Of a stretch of 64,000 nucleotides of DNA, positions 43,556 through 51,010 are shown one piece after another. The DNA lies in NCBI GenBank assembly GCA_963663375.1, contig OY760195.1, positions 124,001 through 188,000 on the forward strand, read 5' to 3'. How positions within the stretch are numbered: position 1 is the first letter of the stretch; each line of letters opens with the position of its first letter. The position numbers and the translations under genes were made by a program. A model generated the notes under the pieces. The model worked only from the letters and a program-made list of their open reading frames with translations, did no database searches and was not told where the DNA came from. This DNA is from JAYREN01 sp963663375 (GTDB lineage Bacteria > Acidobacteriota > Holophagae > Holophagales > Holophagaceae).

Positions 43556-45115
43556 ATGGACAAGAAGCTAGGACTATCAGAGGCGCGGATCGCCCAGGCG
43601 CGGGAGCTGGCCACCCGGATCGTCGCGCCGGTGGGCGAGTTCGTGGATGCCCACACCACGGTTACCGTGGAGCGCGCCACCCTGCGGCTGGCCGGTGCGG
43701 ATCTCGCCGATGCGGATGGCGTGCCCGTTCCCAATCTCGTGGTGGACCAGCTGAAGGACCGGCTGGAGAATGGTGCGCTCCTGCCCTACGTCAACGCCCT
43801 CGTGAAGACCGGCGAGAGCGTGGATGGCCTCAACCGCCGCATTGCCGAGGGCTTCCGGGTGGCGGATCTGCCCCTGGGGGATCGTGGCGAAATCGCGGCT
43901 AGGGCGCAGGAACTCGTGCGGACCTTTGGCGAACGCGTGAAGAAGAACCGAAGTCATCGCGAAGCCAAGCTGCAGCAGTACGCGGGCCGCAATCATTCGC
44001 CGATGCTCTACCTCATCGTGGCCACGGGCAACATCCATGAAGACGTGAAGCAGGCCCAAGCCGCCGCCGAGCAGGGCGCGGATGTGGTGGCGGTGATTCG
44101 CACCACGGCCCAGAGCCTGCTCGACTACGTGCCCTACGGCGCCACCACGGAAGGCTTCGGTGGCACCTACGCCACCCAGGAGAATTTCCGCATCATGCGG
44201 GCGGCCCTGGACGAGGCCGTGGAGAAGCACGGTCGCTACATCCGGCTCACCAACTACGCCTCGGGCCTCTGCATGCCCGAGATCGCGGCCATGGGTGCCC
44301 TCGAGCGCCTGGACATGATGCTCAACGACTCGATGTACGGAATCCTCTTCCGCGACATCAACATGTACCGCACCTTCGTGGACCAGAAGTTCAGCCGCAT
44401 GATCAACGCCTTTGCAGGCGTCATCATCAACACCGGCGAGGACAACTACCTGACCACTTCGGATGCGGTGGAGAAGGCCTACACGGTGCTGGCCAGCCAG
44501 TTCCTCAACGAGCGCTTCGCCTACGTGGCCGGACTCAAGCCGGAGCTGATGGGGCTGGGCCACGCCTTCGAGATGGATCCCACCATCAAGAACGGCTTCC
44601 TGCTGGAGCTGGCTCAGGCGCAGATGGCCCGGGAAATCTTCCCCGAGGCGCCCCTCAAATACATGCCGCCCACCAAGTTCATGACCGGCGATATCTTCAA
44701 GGGCGTGGTGCAGAACGCCCTCTTCAATTTCGTGAGCCAGGCCACGGGGCAGGGGATCCACCTGCTGGGCATGCTCACCGAGGCCATCCATACGCCCTAC
44801 ATGCAGGACCGCTCCCTGGCACTGGAGAACGCCAAGTACGTGATGAACACCATGGCGGATCTGGGTGGCGAGATCGAGTTCAAGCAGGGCGGCATCATCA
44901 TGAACCGCGCCCATCAGGTGCTGGACGAGGCCGTCACCTTCCTGGAGAAGATCGAAAAGATCGGACTCATGGATGCCATGGAGAAGGGCGAGTTCGCCGA
45001 CATCAAGCGCCCCCGGGACATGGGCAAGGGGCTCGATGGCCTCGTGAAGAAGGGACCGGAATACTTCAATCCCTTCGAGGGGTACCTGAAGGCCGAACTC
45101 GGGCTGGAAAAATGA
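43556..45115 (+). CDS. kamD: Lysine 5,6-aminomutase alpha subunit
   Basis: KamD is the catalytic TIM-barrel subunit of the adenosylcobalamin- and PLP-dependent enzyme that moves the 6-amino group of beta-lysine. The 519 residues align through the whole family, with LYLIVATGNIHEDVKQAQ, VIRTTAQSLLDYVPYGATTEGFGGTYATQENF and LTNYASGLCMPEIAAMGALE visible in parts. The ATG follows AGGAG; a GTG two codons earlier is less likely. A hairpin repeat lies between it and its partner kamE. Confidence 0.95.
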   Translation: MDKKLGLSEARIAQARELATRIVAPVGEFVDAHTTVTVERATLRLAGADLADADGVPVPNLVVDQLKDRLENGALLPYVNALVKTGESVDGLNRRIAEGFRVADLPLGDRGEIAARAQELVRTFGERVKKNRSHREAKLQQYAGRNHSPMLYLIVATGNIHEDVKQAQAAAEQGADVVAVIRTTAQSLLDYVPYGATTEGFGGTYATQENFRIMRAALDEAVEKHGRYIRLTNYASGLCMPEIAAMGALERLDMMLNDSMYGILFRDINMYRTFVDQKFSRMINAFAGVIINTGEDNYLTTSDAVEKAYTVLASQFLNERFAYVAGLKPELMGLGHAFEMDPTIKNGFLLELAQAQMAREIFPEAPLKYMPPTKFMTGDIFKGVVQNALFNFVSQATGQGIHLLGMLTEAIHTPYMQDRSLALENAKYVMNTMADLGGEIEFKQGGIIMNRAHQVLDEAVTFLEKIEKIGLMDAMEKGEFADIKRPRDMGKGLDGLVKKGPEYFNPFEGYLKAELGLEK

Positions 45116-45119
45116 TTTG

Positions 45120-45192
45120 AGTCCACGGATGGACACGGATCATAGAAAACTTCCGCACTCGATCCGTGTTTATCCGTGTGTATCCGTGGACT
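45120..45192. repeat. Long hairpin repeat R4 (tccacggatgaacacggat type, empty form)
   Basis: AGTCCACGGATGGACACGGATC pairs over about 21 nt with the right arm ending ATCCGTGGACT; the right arm shows 10-nt iterations (GATCCGTGTT, TATCCGTGTG, TATCCGTGGA). The loop is only about 20 nt. It sits in the kamD-kamE gap and is transcribed. The same arms flank the GxxExxY gene at 47.4-47.8 kb. Confidence 0.85.
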
Positions 45193-45221
45193 GTCTTTCG
45201 TTTGAATCTGAGGAGACGACA

Positions 45222-45959
45222 ATGATTATTCGACCCTATGGCGACACGCTGGATGACGGTGCGGTGCAGCTTTCCTTTACGCTGCCAGTGCCGGATGGCC
45301 CCCGAGGGCGGGAGGCCGCCCGGATCTTCGTGGAGAAGCTGGGCTTCAAGCACGCGGAGATCGTCCATTCCCATGCCATGGCCGAGGGCTTCAGCTTCTA
45401 CGTGGCCTATGGCAAGACCGAGACCTCCGTGGACTTCGATGCCATCCACATCGAGGAGGCCACCGGCGAAAAGATCTACACCATGACGGAATCCTGCGAG
45501 GTGATCCGCGAGCAGCTGGGTCGCAAGGTCGTCATCGTGGGGGCCTGCACGGGCTTCGACGCGCACACGGTGGGCATCGACGCCATCATGAACATGAAGG
45601 GCTACAACCACCATTACGGGCTGGAGCGGTACCCGGAGATCGAGGCCCACAACCTCGGGGCCCAGGTGCCCAACGACAAGCTGATCGATTACGCCGTGAA
45701 GGTGAACGCCGATGCCATCCTGGTGAGCCAGATCGTCACCCAGAAGGACGTGCACATCCAGAACATGACGGAGCTCATCGAGCTGCTGCAGGCCCGTGGG
45801 TTGCGGGAACGCTTCATCGTCATCGCGGGCGGCACGCGCATCGGCAACAAGCTGGCCGTGGAGCTGGGTTACGACGGCGGCTTCGGCAAGGGCAGCTATG
45901 CCGATCACGTCGCCACCTTCATCATCGATCGACTCATCGATCGGAAGAAGAACAGCTGA
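45222..45959 (+). CDS. kamE: Lysine 5,6-aminomutase beta subunit
   Basis: KamE holds the cobalamin-binding Rossmann domain and the PLP lysine of the aminomutase. GFDAHTVGID contains the B12 motif DxHxxG with H115; MNMKGYNHH carries K126. The spacing of 11 residues equals that between H133 and K144 of the clostridial enzyme, so both cofactor residues are intact. The ATG at 45222 follows GAGGAG. It has 245 residues, normal length, and lies 106 bp after kamD because of the intervening hairpin repeat. Confidence 0.95.
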   Translation: MIIRPYGDTLDDGAVQLSFTLPVPDGPRGREAARIFVEKLGFKHAEIVHSHAMAEGFSFYVAYGKTETSVDFDAIHIEEATGEKIYTMTESCEVIREQLGRKVVIVGACTGFDAHTVGIDAIMNMKGYNHHYGLERYPEIEAHNLGAQVPNDKLIDYAVKVNADAILVSQIVTQKDVHIQNMTELIELLQARGLRERFIVIAGGTRIGNKLAVELGYDGGFGKGSYADHVATFIIDRLIDRKKNS

Positions 45960-45994
45960 ACTTTTCCTTTTTTGCCTGAGCAGGAGGAATTTCG

Positions 45995-46681
45995 ATGGTC
46001 AAGAAACCGATCATTTCCGCGGCGGATGCTGCGGCCAAGGTGCGGGATGGCGATGTCCTGATGGTGGGTGGGTTCCTGGCCTGTGGATCCCCGCACACGG
46101 TCATTCAGGGGCTCAAGGATCATGGCACCAAGAATCTCACGCTGATCTGCAACGACACGGCGGCCCACGATCTCAAGTCGGGCAAGATTACCGGCGTGGG
46201 GCATCTGGTGCAGGGGCGCCAGTTCAAGAAGATCATCGCGAGCCACATCGGCCTGAATCAGGAGACCCAGCGGCAGATGAATGCCGGTGAGACCGAGGTC
46301 GAGCTGGTTCCCCAGGGCACGCTGGCGGAGCGGGTGCGGGCGGGCGGTGTGGGCCTGGGCGGCATCCTAACGCCCACGGGACTTGGTACCGAAGTCGAAC
46401 AGGGCAAGCAGGTGATCACCGTGGGCGATCGCCTCTTCCTGCTGGAGCTGCCTCTCAAGGCCGATGTGGCGATCCTCAAGGCGAAGAAGGCCGACAAGGC
46501 CGGGAACCTGGTCTATGCGGCCACCGCCCGGAACTTCAACCCCCTGATGGCCATGGCAGCGGCCACGGTCATCGCCGAGGTGGAGGAGATCGTGGAGGTG
46601 GGTGAGATCGATCCCAACGAGGTCCACACCCCTTCGATCTTCGTGGATTTCCTGGTCAAGGCTGAACGGCTGGAATGGTGA
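45995..46681 (+). CDS. atoD: Acetoacetate CoA-transferase, alpha subunit
   Basis: With AtoA this subunit moves CoA between acyl-CoA and acetoacetate, the by-product of Kce. The 228 residues show VLMVGGFLACGSPHTVIQGL (about 22-41), the family's N-terminal glycine-rich strand, and GGILTPTGLGTEVEQGK. SD AGGAGGAA lies upstream of the ATG. The CoA donor would be butyryl-CoA in fermenters; in this organism another acyl-CoA is possible. Confidence 0.93.
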   Translation: MVKKPIISAADAAAKVRDGDVLMVGGFLACGSPHTVIQGLKDHGTKNLTLICNDTAAHDLKSGKITGVGHLVQGRQFKKIIASHIGLNQETQRQMNAGETEVELVPQGTLAERVRAGGVGLGGILTPTGLGTEVEQGKQVITVGDRLFLLELPLKADVAILKAKKADKAGNLVYAATARNFNPLMAMAAATVIAEVEEIVEVGEIDPNEVHTPSIFVDFLVKAERLEW

Positions 46682-46688
46682 GGCTGAA

Positions 46689-47378
46689 ATGGAATATGTA
46701 GCAAACAAGGACATCATCGCCAAGCGCATCGCCCGCATCTTCAAGTCCGGCGACGTGGTCAATCTCGGTATCGGTCTGCCGACGCTTGTGGGCAACTACG
46801 TGCCGGAGGACGTAACGCTCATTCTCCAGTCCGAGAACGGGATGCTGGGGCTGGGTCCCGCGCCCGCAAAGGGCGAAGAGAACTGGGATCTCACCAACGC
46901 GGGCAGTGCGCCGGTTTCGATCAAGCCCGGAGGCTGCTTCTTCGACAGCGCCCTGAGCTTCGGCATCATCCGCGGCGGGCACGTGGACTACACGGTGCTT
47001 GGCGTGCTCGAAGTCGACCAGGAAGGCAATCTGGCCAACTACAAGATCCCCGGCAAGATGGTGCCCGGCATGGGCGGCGCCATGGATCTCACCGCAGGAT
47101 CGCGGGTAGTCATCGCCGCCACCCTGCACTTCGAGCCCTCCGGGGCCTCGCGCCTGAAGCGGCGCTGTTCGCTGCCGCTCACCGCCGTGCGGGAAGTCAA
47201 CTTGGTCGTCACCGATCTGGGACTATTCGAGGTGATGGGGGATCGCTTCTTCCTGCGGGAGTACTTCGAGCCCTACACCCCGGAGTGGATTAAGGAGCGC
47301 ACGGATGCGGAGATCGTCATCCCCAACGACTGTCGGCCCTTCAATTTCGAGAAGGTCTTTCCGCGCACAGCGGAGTAA
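46689..47378 (+). CDS. atoA: Acetoacetate CoA-transferase, beta subunit
   Basis: This 229-residue subunit carries the catalytic glutamate in LQSENGMLGLG (about 45-55), which forms the CoA thioester intermediate. VVNLGIGLPTLV and the C-terminal LVVTDLGLFEVMGD also match. The gene starts 7 bp after atoD. Downstream, 43 bp on, begins the GxxExxY gene within a repeat-bounded insertion that separates atoA from the thiolase. Confidence 0.94.
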   Translation: MEYVANKDIIAKRIARIFKSGDVVNLGIGLPTLVGNYVPEDVTLILQSENGMLGLGPAPAKGEENWDLTNAGSAPVSIKPGGCFFDSALSFGIIRGGHVDYTVLGVLEVDQEGNLANYKIPGKMVPGMGGAMDLTAGSRVVIAATLHFEPSGASRLKRRCSLPLTAVREVNLVVTDLGLFEVMGDRFFLREYFEPYTPEWIKERTDAEIVIPNDCRPFNFEKVFPRTAE

Positions 47379-47385
47379 AAAAAGA

Positions 47386-47841
47386 AGTCCACGGATTCAC
47401 ACGGATGAACACGGATAAAAAATGGAACTGCTTGATCAGGAATTGAGTGAAAGGGTCATTGGGGCTTGTATGGAGGTCTCCAATGTTCTCGGGGCTGGGT
47501 TTCTGGAAAGCGTGTACCACCGTGCCCTCCTTCAGGAATTATCCAAACGTGGAATCCAGGCTGGAAGTCAGTGCGCGATGCAGATCTTCTACAAGGGAGC
47601 GCCGGTAGGGGATTACGTTGCCGACCTGATCGTCGAGGATCGCCTGATCCTCGAATTGAAGGCACTTCCCGCGCTCACTTCGGCCCACGAAGCCCAGCTC
47701 CTCAACTATTTGAAAGGCACGGGTCTAAGAGTCGGCCTTCTTGTAAATTTCGGAGCCCCGAAGATCCACTGGAAACGCCTAGTCCTATGACTCCAGCTTT
47801 TTTTGTTTTTATCCGTGTTCATCCGTGTTCATCCGTGGACT
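47386..47841. mobile_element. GxxExxY cassette: repeat R5 with a gene in its loop
   Basis: The left arm (47386-47421, AGTCCACGGATTCACACGGA and onward) and right arm (47798-47841, ending TTCATCCGTGGACT) are inverted copies of about 36 nt, with 10-nt iterations (ATCCGTGTTC twice, then ATCCGTGGAC). They are the same arms as R4 at 45.1 kb, but here the loop holds a complete 122-residue gene. Its ATG abuts the left arm and its stop ends 7 bp before the right arm. It lies between atoA and thiolase in an otherwise tight operon, so it looks inserted. Confidence 0.8.
47422..47790 (+). CDS. GxxExxY family protein, PD-(D/E)xK nuclease-like
   Basis: The name-giving motif GFLESVY is at residues 26-32. 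A PD-(D/E)xK-type active site is visible as D68 in VADLIVED and E78-L-K80 in LILELKAL, and QLLNYL follows as in the family. The 122-residue size is usual. Function is not established; nuclease activity is inferred from the motif. Codon use is less GC3-biased than in the surrounding operon, consistent with arrival from outside. It is flanked on both sides by the arms of repeat R5. Confidence 0.88.
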   Translation: MELLDQELSERVIGACMEVSNVLGAGFLESVYHRALLQELSKRGIQAGSQCAMQIFYKGAPVGDYVADLIVEDRLILELKALPALTSAHEAQLLNYLKGTGLRVGLLVNFGAPKIHWKRLVL

Positions 47842-47887
47842 GATCATTTCCTTCTGAACCCGTAACCCCACCAAGCAGGAGACCCCT

Positions 47888-49150
47888 ATGAGCAAAGTCA
47901 GCATCGTTGGTGCCTACAATTCGAAGTTCGGTTCGCTGGTGCAGAAGAACCGCGAGACGGGCGAGGTGACCGATCTGAAATCCATCTACGACCTGATGGT
48001 CGAGGCGGGGCGCGGCGCCCTGGCGGATGCGGGGATCGAGGGCAAGGACATCGATGGGGTGTGGGTGGGTTCCTGCGCGCCGGGTCTCTTCGCCAACCAG
48101 GAACACCTGGCGGCCTTCGCCACGGAGATCGATCCCGAGGGTCTGCGCTTCAAGTCCATGACCCGCTGCGAGGATGCCTGCGCCTCGGGTTCCGTGGCCC
48201 TCTATGATGCGCTCTACGCCATCGAGTCCGGCCGCGCCAAGGTCGCGCTGGTGGTGGGCGTGGAGAAGATGAACCTGCTGGACACCAAGGGCGTGACCCA
48301 TGCCCTGGCCACCTGCTCGTACTGGCCGGAAGAGGGCTCCAAGGCCGTGAGCTTCCCCTGCCTCTTTGCCGAATACGCCAAGGGCTATGCCGCCCAGTAC
48401 AAGCTCAGTGCCGACGAACTGGCCCGCATGTTGGCCACCGTTTCGGCCCTGGGCTACGTGAATGGCGTGGATAATCCTCTGGCCCACTTCGGCAAGGGTG
48501 GCCCCTCGGACAAGCTGGGCCTCTTCAGCGCCGATGCCATCCTGAACATGGATCCCCAGAAGAATCCCCTCATCGCCGATCCCCTCAAGCTCCACGATTG
48601 CTCGCTGGTGACGGACGGTGCTGCGGCGCTGGTCATCATGCGCACGGATGATGCGAGGCAGGGTGGCAAGAAGGTGGTGGAAATCGCCGGCATCGGTCAT
48701 GTCAACGAGCGTCTGGCCCTCTCCGTGCGCCCCAACATGTATGAGCTCATGGCAGGCAAGGAGGCCGTGCGCCGCGCCTTTACCGAAGCGAAGATCCAGA
48801 TTGCCGACGTGGACATCGCCGAGGTCCACGACTGCTTTACCATCAACCAGCTCCTCTGCACCGAGGCCCTCGGTCTCTCCAAGGACGGCCACGCTGGCCA
48901 CGACTACGTGGCGGGCCGCTTCACCCGGGAGGATGCCCACTGCGCCGTGAACCTCAGCGGCGGCCTCAAGGCCAAGGGCCATCCCGTGGGCGCCACTGGC
49001 GTCTCCATGCATGCGCTCCTCTACAAGCAGCTGGTGGGCGAAGCCATCGGTGCCACCCTCACCAAGAAGACACCCCAGGTTGGCGTCTCCTTCAACGTGG
49101 GCGGGAGTGCCGTCACGAACTGTGTGACGGTGCTGCGGCGCGTCAAGTAA
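47888..49150 (+). CDS. Thiolase-family acetyl-CoA acetyltransferase
   Basis: A 420-residue thiolase of the SCP-x-like group. The acyl-accepting cysteine lies in EDACASGSVAL (about 98-108), the HDC motif in EVHDCFTINQL, and GGLKAKGHPVGATG supplies the other catalytic histidine. In this operon it should split acetoacetyl-CoA into two acetyl-CoA, the end point if Kat makes acetoacetyl-CoA. An acyl-CoA of another chain length is possible. It is the last gene before a strong hairpin. Confidence 0.86.
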   Translation: MSKVSIVGAYNSKFGSLVQKNRETGEVTDLKSIYDLMVEAGRGALADAGIEGKDIDGVWVGSCAPGLFANQEHLAAFATEIDPEGLRFKSMTRCEDACASGSVALYDALYAIESGRAKVALVVGVEKMNLLDTKGVTHALATCSYWPEEGSKAVSFPCLFAEYAKGYAAQYKLSADELARMLATVSALGYVNGVDNPLAHFGKGGPSDKLGLFSADAILNMDPQKNPLIADPLKLHDCSLVTDGAAALVIMRTDDARQGGKKVVEIAGIGHVNERLALSVRPNMYELMAGKEAVRRAFTEAKIQIADVDIAEVHDCFTINQLLCTEALGLSKDGHAGHDYVAGRFTREDAHCAVNLSGGLKAKGHPVGATGVSMHALLYKQLVGEAIGATLTKKTPQVGVSFNVGGSAVTNCVTVLRRVK

Positions 49151-49170
49151 CGCGAAATTGATTCATTGAA

Positions 49171-49195
49171 CAGAGGCCGCCCCAGGGCGGCCTCT
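49171..49195. terminator. Hairpin at the end of the lysine operon
   Basis: CAGAGGCCGCC pairs exactly with GGCGGCCTCTG across a 3-nt loop, 20 bp after the thiolase stop and just before the PilT-like stop on the other strand. The stem is GC-rich; no T-run follows on the plus strand, so efficiency is uncertain, but position and symmetry suit a bidirectional terminator. Confidence 0.7.
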
Positions 49196-49199
49196 GCCG

Positions 49200-50660
49200 T
49201 TATACGTCCGTGGTCACTTCGCCTTCGCTGCGCGGATCGAAATCGATATTGGCTTTCTTGCAGGCGGTGATGAAGGTGTCGCGCTCCTGGCACTTGAGAT
49301 AGGCCTCCATGGGCTCCACGGTGCCGCGCTGGATGAGGTTCACTAGGGCATCGTTATGGGTCACCTGGCCGTAGCGGGCGCCCTTCATGGCCGTCGGCAC
49401 CTGGGGCAGCTTATCGTCGCGGATCAGTTCCGCGATGGCGGGGGTGGTGAAGAGCGTTTCCATGGCTGCCACTCGCCCGCCTGTGGTGCGCCGCAGCAAG
49501 GTGTGGCCCACGATGGCCTTCAGGCATCCTGCCAGACGCGTGCGGATCCAGGGCTGACGCTCCAGGGGAAAGGAATCCACCAAGCATGTGAGGGTATCGA
49601 GGGTGGAAGCGGTCTGGAGGGTGGCAAACACGACCCTTCCCGCATGGGCGGCCTGGAGGGCCAGATCGATGGCTTCGGGGTCGCGGATCTCGTCGATCAC
49701 GAGAATGTCGGGAGCCTGTCGAAGGGCGGAGCGGATGGCCTGATGCTGGCGGTTGGCATCACGCCCAACTTCCCGCTGGCGGGCCAGGCAACCCCCCTTG
49801 CCCAGCTCGAACTCCACGGCATCGTGCACGCCGATGATGAAATCCTTGCGGATGGTATTCGCAATATCCAGAAGGCAGGCCAGGGTGGTGGTCTTGCCCG
49901 ATCCCATGGGGCCAGTGAGGAGCACCAGTCCCTTGTTGAGGCTGGCGAGACGACGCACGGCTTCGCTGAGGCCGAGGGTGTCGGCACTGGGCACATCCCT
50001 GGGCACGACGCGCAAGGCGATGGAAGGCCCCGTGGAATCGTGGAAGAGGCTCACCCGAAGGCGGCAGGGCTGCGCGGTTTCGATGTGTGAGAACTCGGTG
50101 TCCTGGCCCGCCACGTAGGCTTCCATGTTCTTGGTCGGCACCCAGGGCTTGATGAGGTCTTCCAGATCCTTGGACCCTAGGGGCATGAGGTCATCCTGGA
50201 TCTCCAGCCTGCCGTCTTTGCGCATCAGGGGAAATTCATCGGTGTTCAGGTAGAGGTCCGAACCGCTGTTGCTGAGCAGGCGCTGAACAAGGGTTTCCAA
50301 CTTGGCCCCCTTGAGCGTGCCTCCGCTGGTCGTGCCGGTGCTCCGGGTGCCCGAACCGACCACGCGCCCCACGACAATGCGGGTGCCCAGGTTCGAGCGC
50401 GCTACCAGCACCTGGAAGCGCTCTCCATCCAGGGCGTAGTCGAACTGCACTTTGTCGCCCCGCAGATAGGCGGTTTCGTGTTCTTCCGGGAGGATCTCCT
50501 TGGCCAGACCGTCCAGCACGGTGCCCAGGAGTTCCTGCCCGCTCAAGGGCGTGCGGTGACCCCCGGGCAGTTCAAGCACCGGCACATCACCCGGGTCCAG
50601 GCGAAGAAGGGGCGCACCACGCCCCACCATGGTGGTGAGGAACTTGTCGATCTTGGCCAT
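49200..50660 (-). CDS. PilT/PilU-like secretion ATPase with duplicated N-domain and altered His box
   Basis: A 486-residue type IV pilus retraction-type ATPase. Walker A is GPMGSGKT (250-257), the Asp-box position reads GVHDAVEF (277-284) and the Walker B region DEIRDPEA (323-330). The His box, normally GH...ATLHT, reads GRVVFATLQT, so both histidines are replaced. Residues 120-220 form the usual PilT N-domain (SDLYLNTDEFPLMRKDG); residues 15-100 look like a second, more diverged copy (PLLRLDPGDVPVLEL, FDYALDGERFQVLV). Start ATG at 50660. It stands alone. Confidence 0.82.
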   Translation of the reverse strand: MAKIDKFLTTMVGRGAPLLRLDPGDVPVLELPGGHRTPLSGQELLGTVLDGLAKEILPEEHETAYLRGDKVQFDYALDGERFQVLVARSNLGTRIVVGRVVGSGTRSTGTTSGGTLKGAKLETLVQRLLSNSGSDLYLNTDEFPLMRKDGRLEIQDDLMPLGSKDLEDLIKPWVPTKNMEAYVAGQDTEFSHIETAQPCRLRVSLFHDSTGPSIALRVVPRDVPSADTLGLSEAVRRLASLNKGLVLLTGPMGSGKTTTLACLLDIANTIRKDFIIGVHDAVEFELGKGGCLARQREVGRDANRQHQAIRSALRQAPDILVIDEIRDPEAIDLALQAAHAGRVVFATLQTASTLDTLTCLVDSFPLERQPWIRTRLAGCLKAIVGHTLLRRTTGGRVAAMETLFTTPAIAELIRDDKLPQVPTAMKGARYGQVTHNDALVNLIQRGTVEPMEAYLKCQERDTFITACKKANIDFDPRSEGEVTTDV

Positions 50661-50740
50661 GGGCTATTCCTGGGATGAGACGAATGGCCTAGATCCTAGC
50701 AGGCGCTTGGGACTCCGTGGCAAAAAACGGGGTCTGATCC

Positions 50741-50893
50741 TGTGAGTCTTTTGCGTTCTTGCGGCCATTCAAGAAGAACTTCGGATTGGCTACCTCGGCC
50801 ACCCAAAAGACAGTAAGCAGGCCAGGAATCATAGTGTCTGCCCCAACATCAGGAAAACTGATTGGCCACAAAGAACGCAAAAAACGCAGAAAG
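50741..50893. repeat. Long hairpin repeat R6 (cacaaagaacgc type)
   Basis: Left arm TGTGAGTCTTTTGCGTTCTT pairs with the right arm ATTGGCCACAAAGAACGCAA over about 30 nt; the loop is about 90 nt. Arm sequence and loop length match R2 at 25 kb, so these are two copies of one type. The rest of the 350-bp gap between the PilT-like gene and topB shows nothing else. Confidence 0.75.
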
Positions 50894-51010
50894 CAGGAAA
50901 AGAGATTGTCGGCGGAGGGTTGGTGCCGTCTGACGTTTTCGCCTGCTGGGTCCATCCCCGGATGTGGCCCCCCAAAATCAGGGAATGGAATTCTTCTTGC
51001 GCGGAGACGA

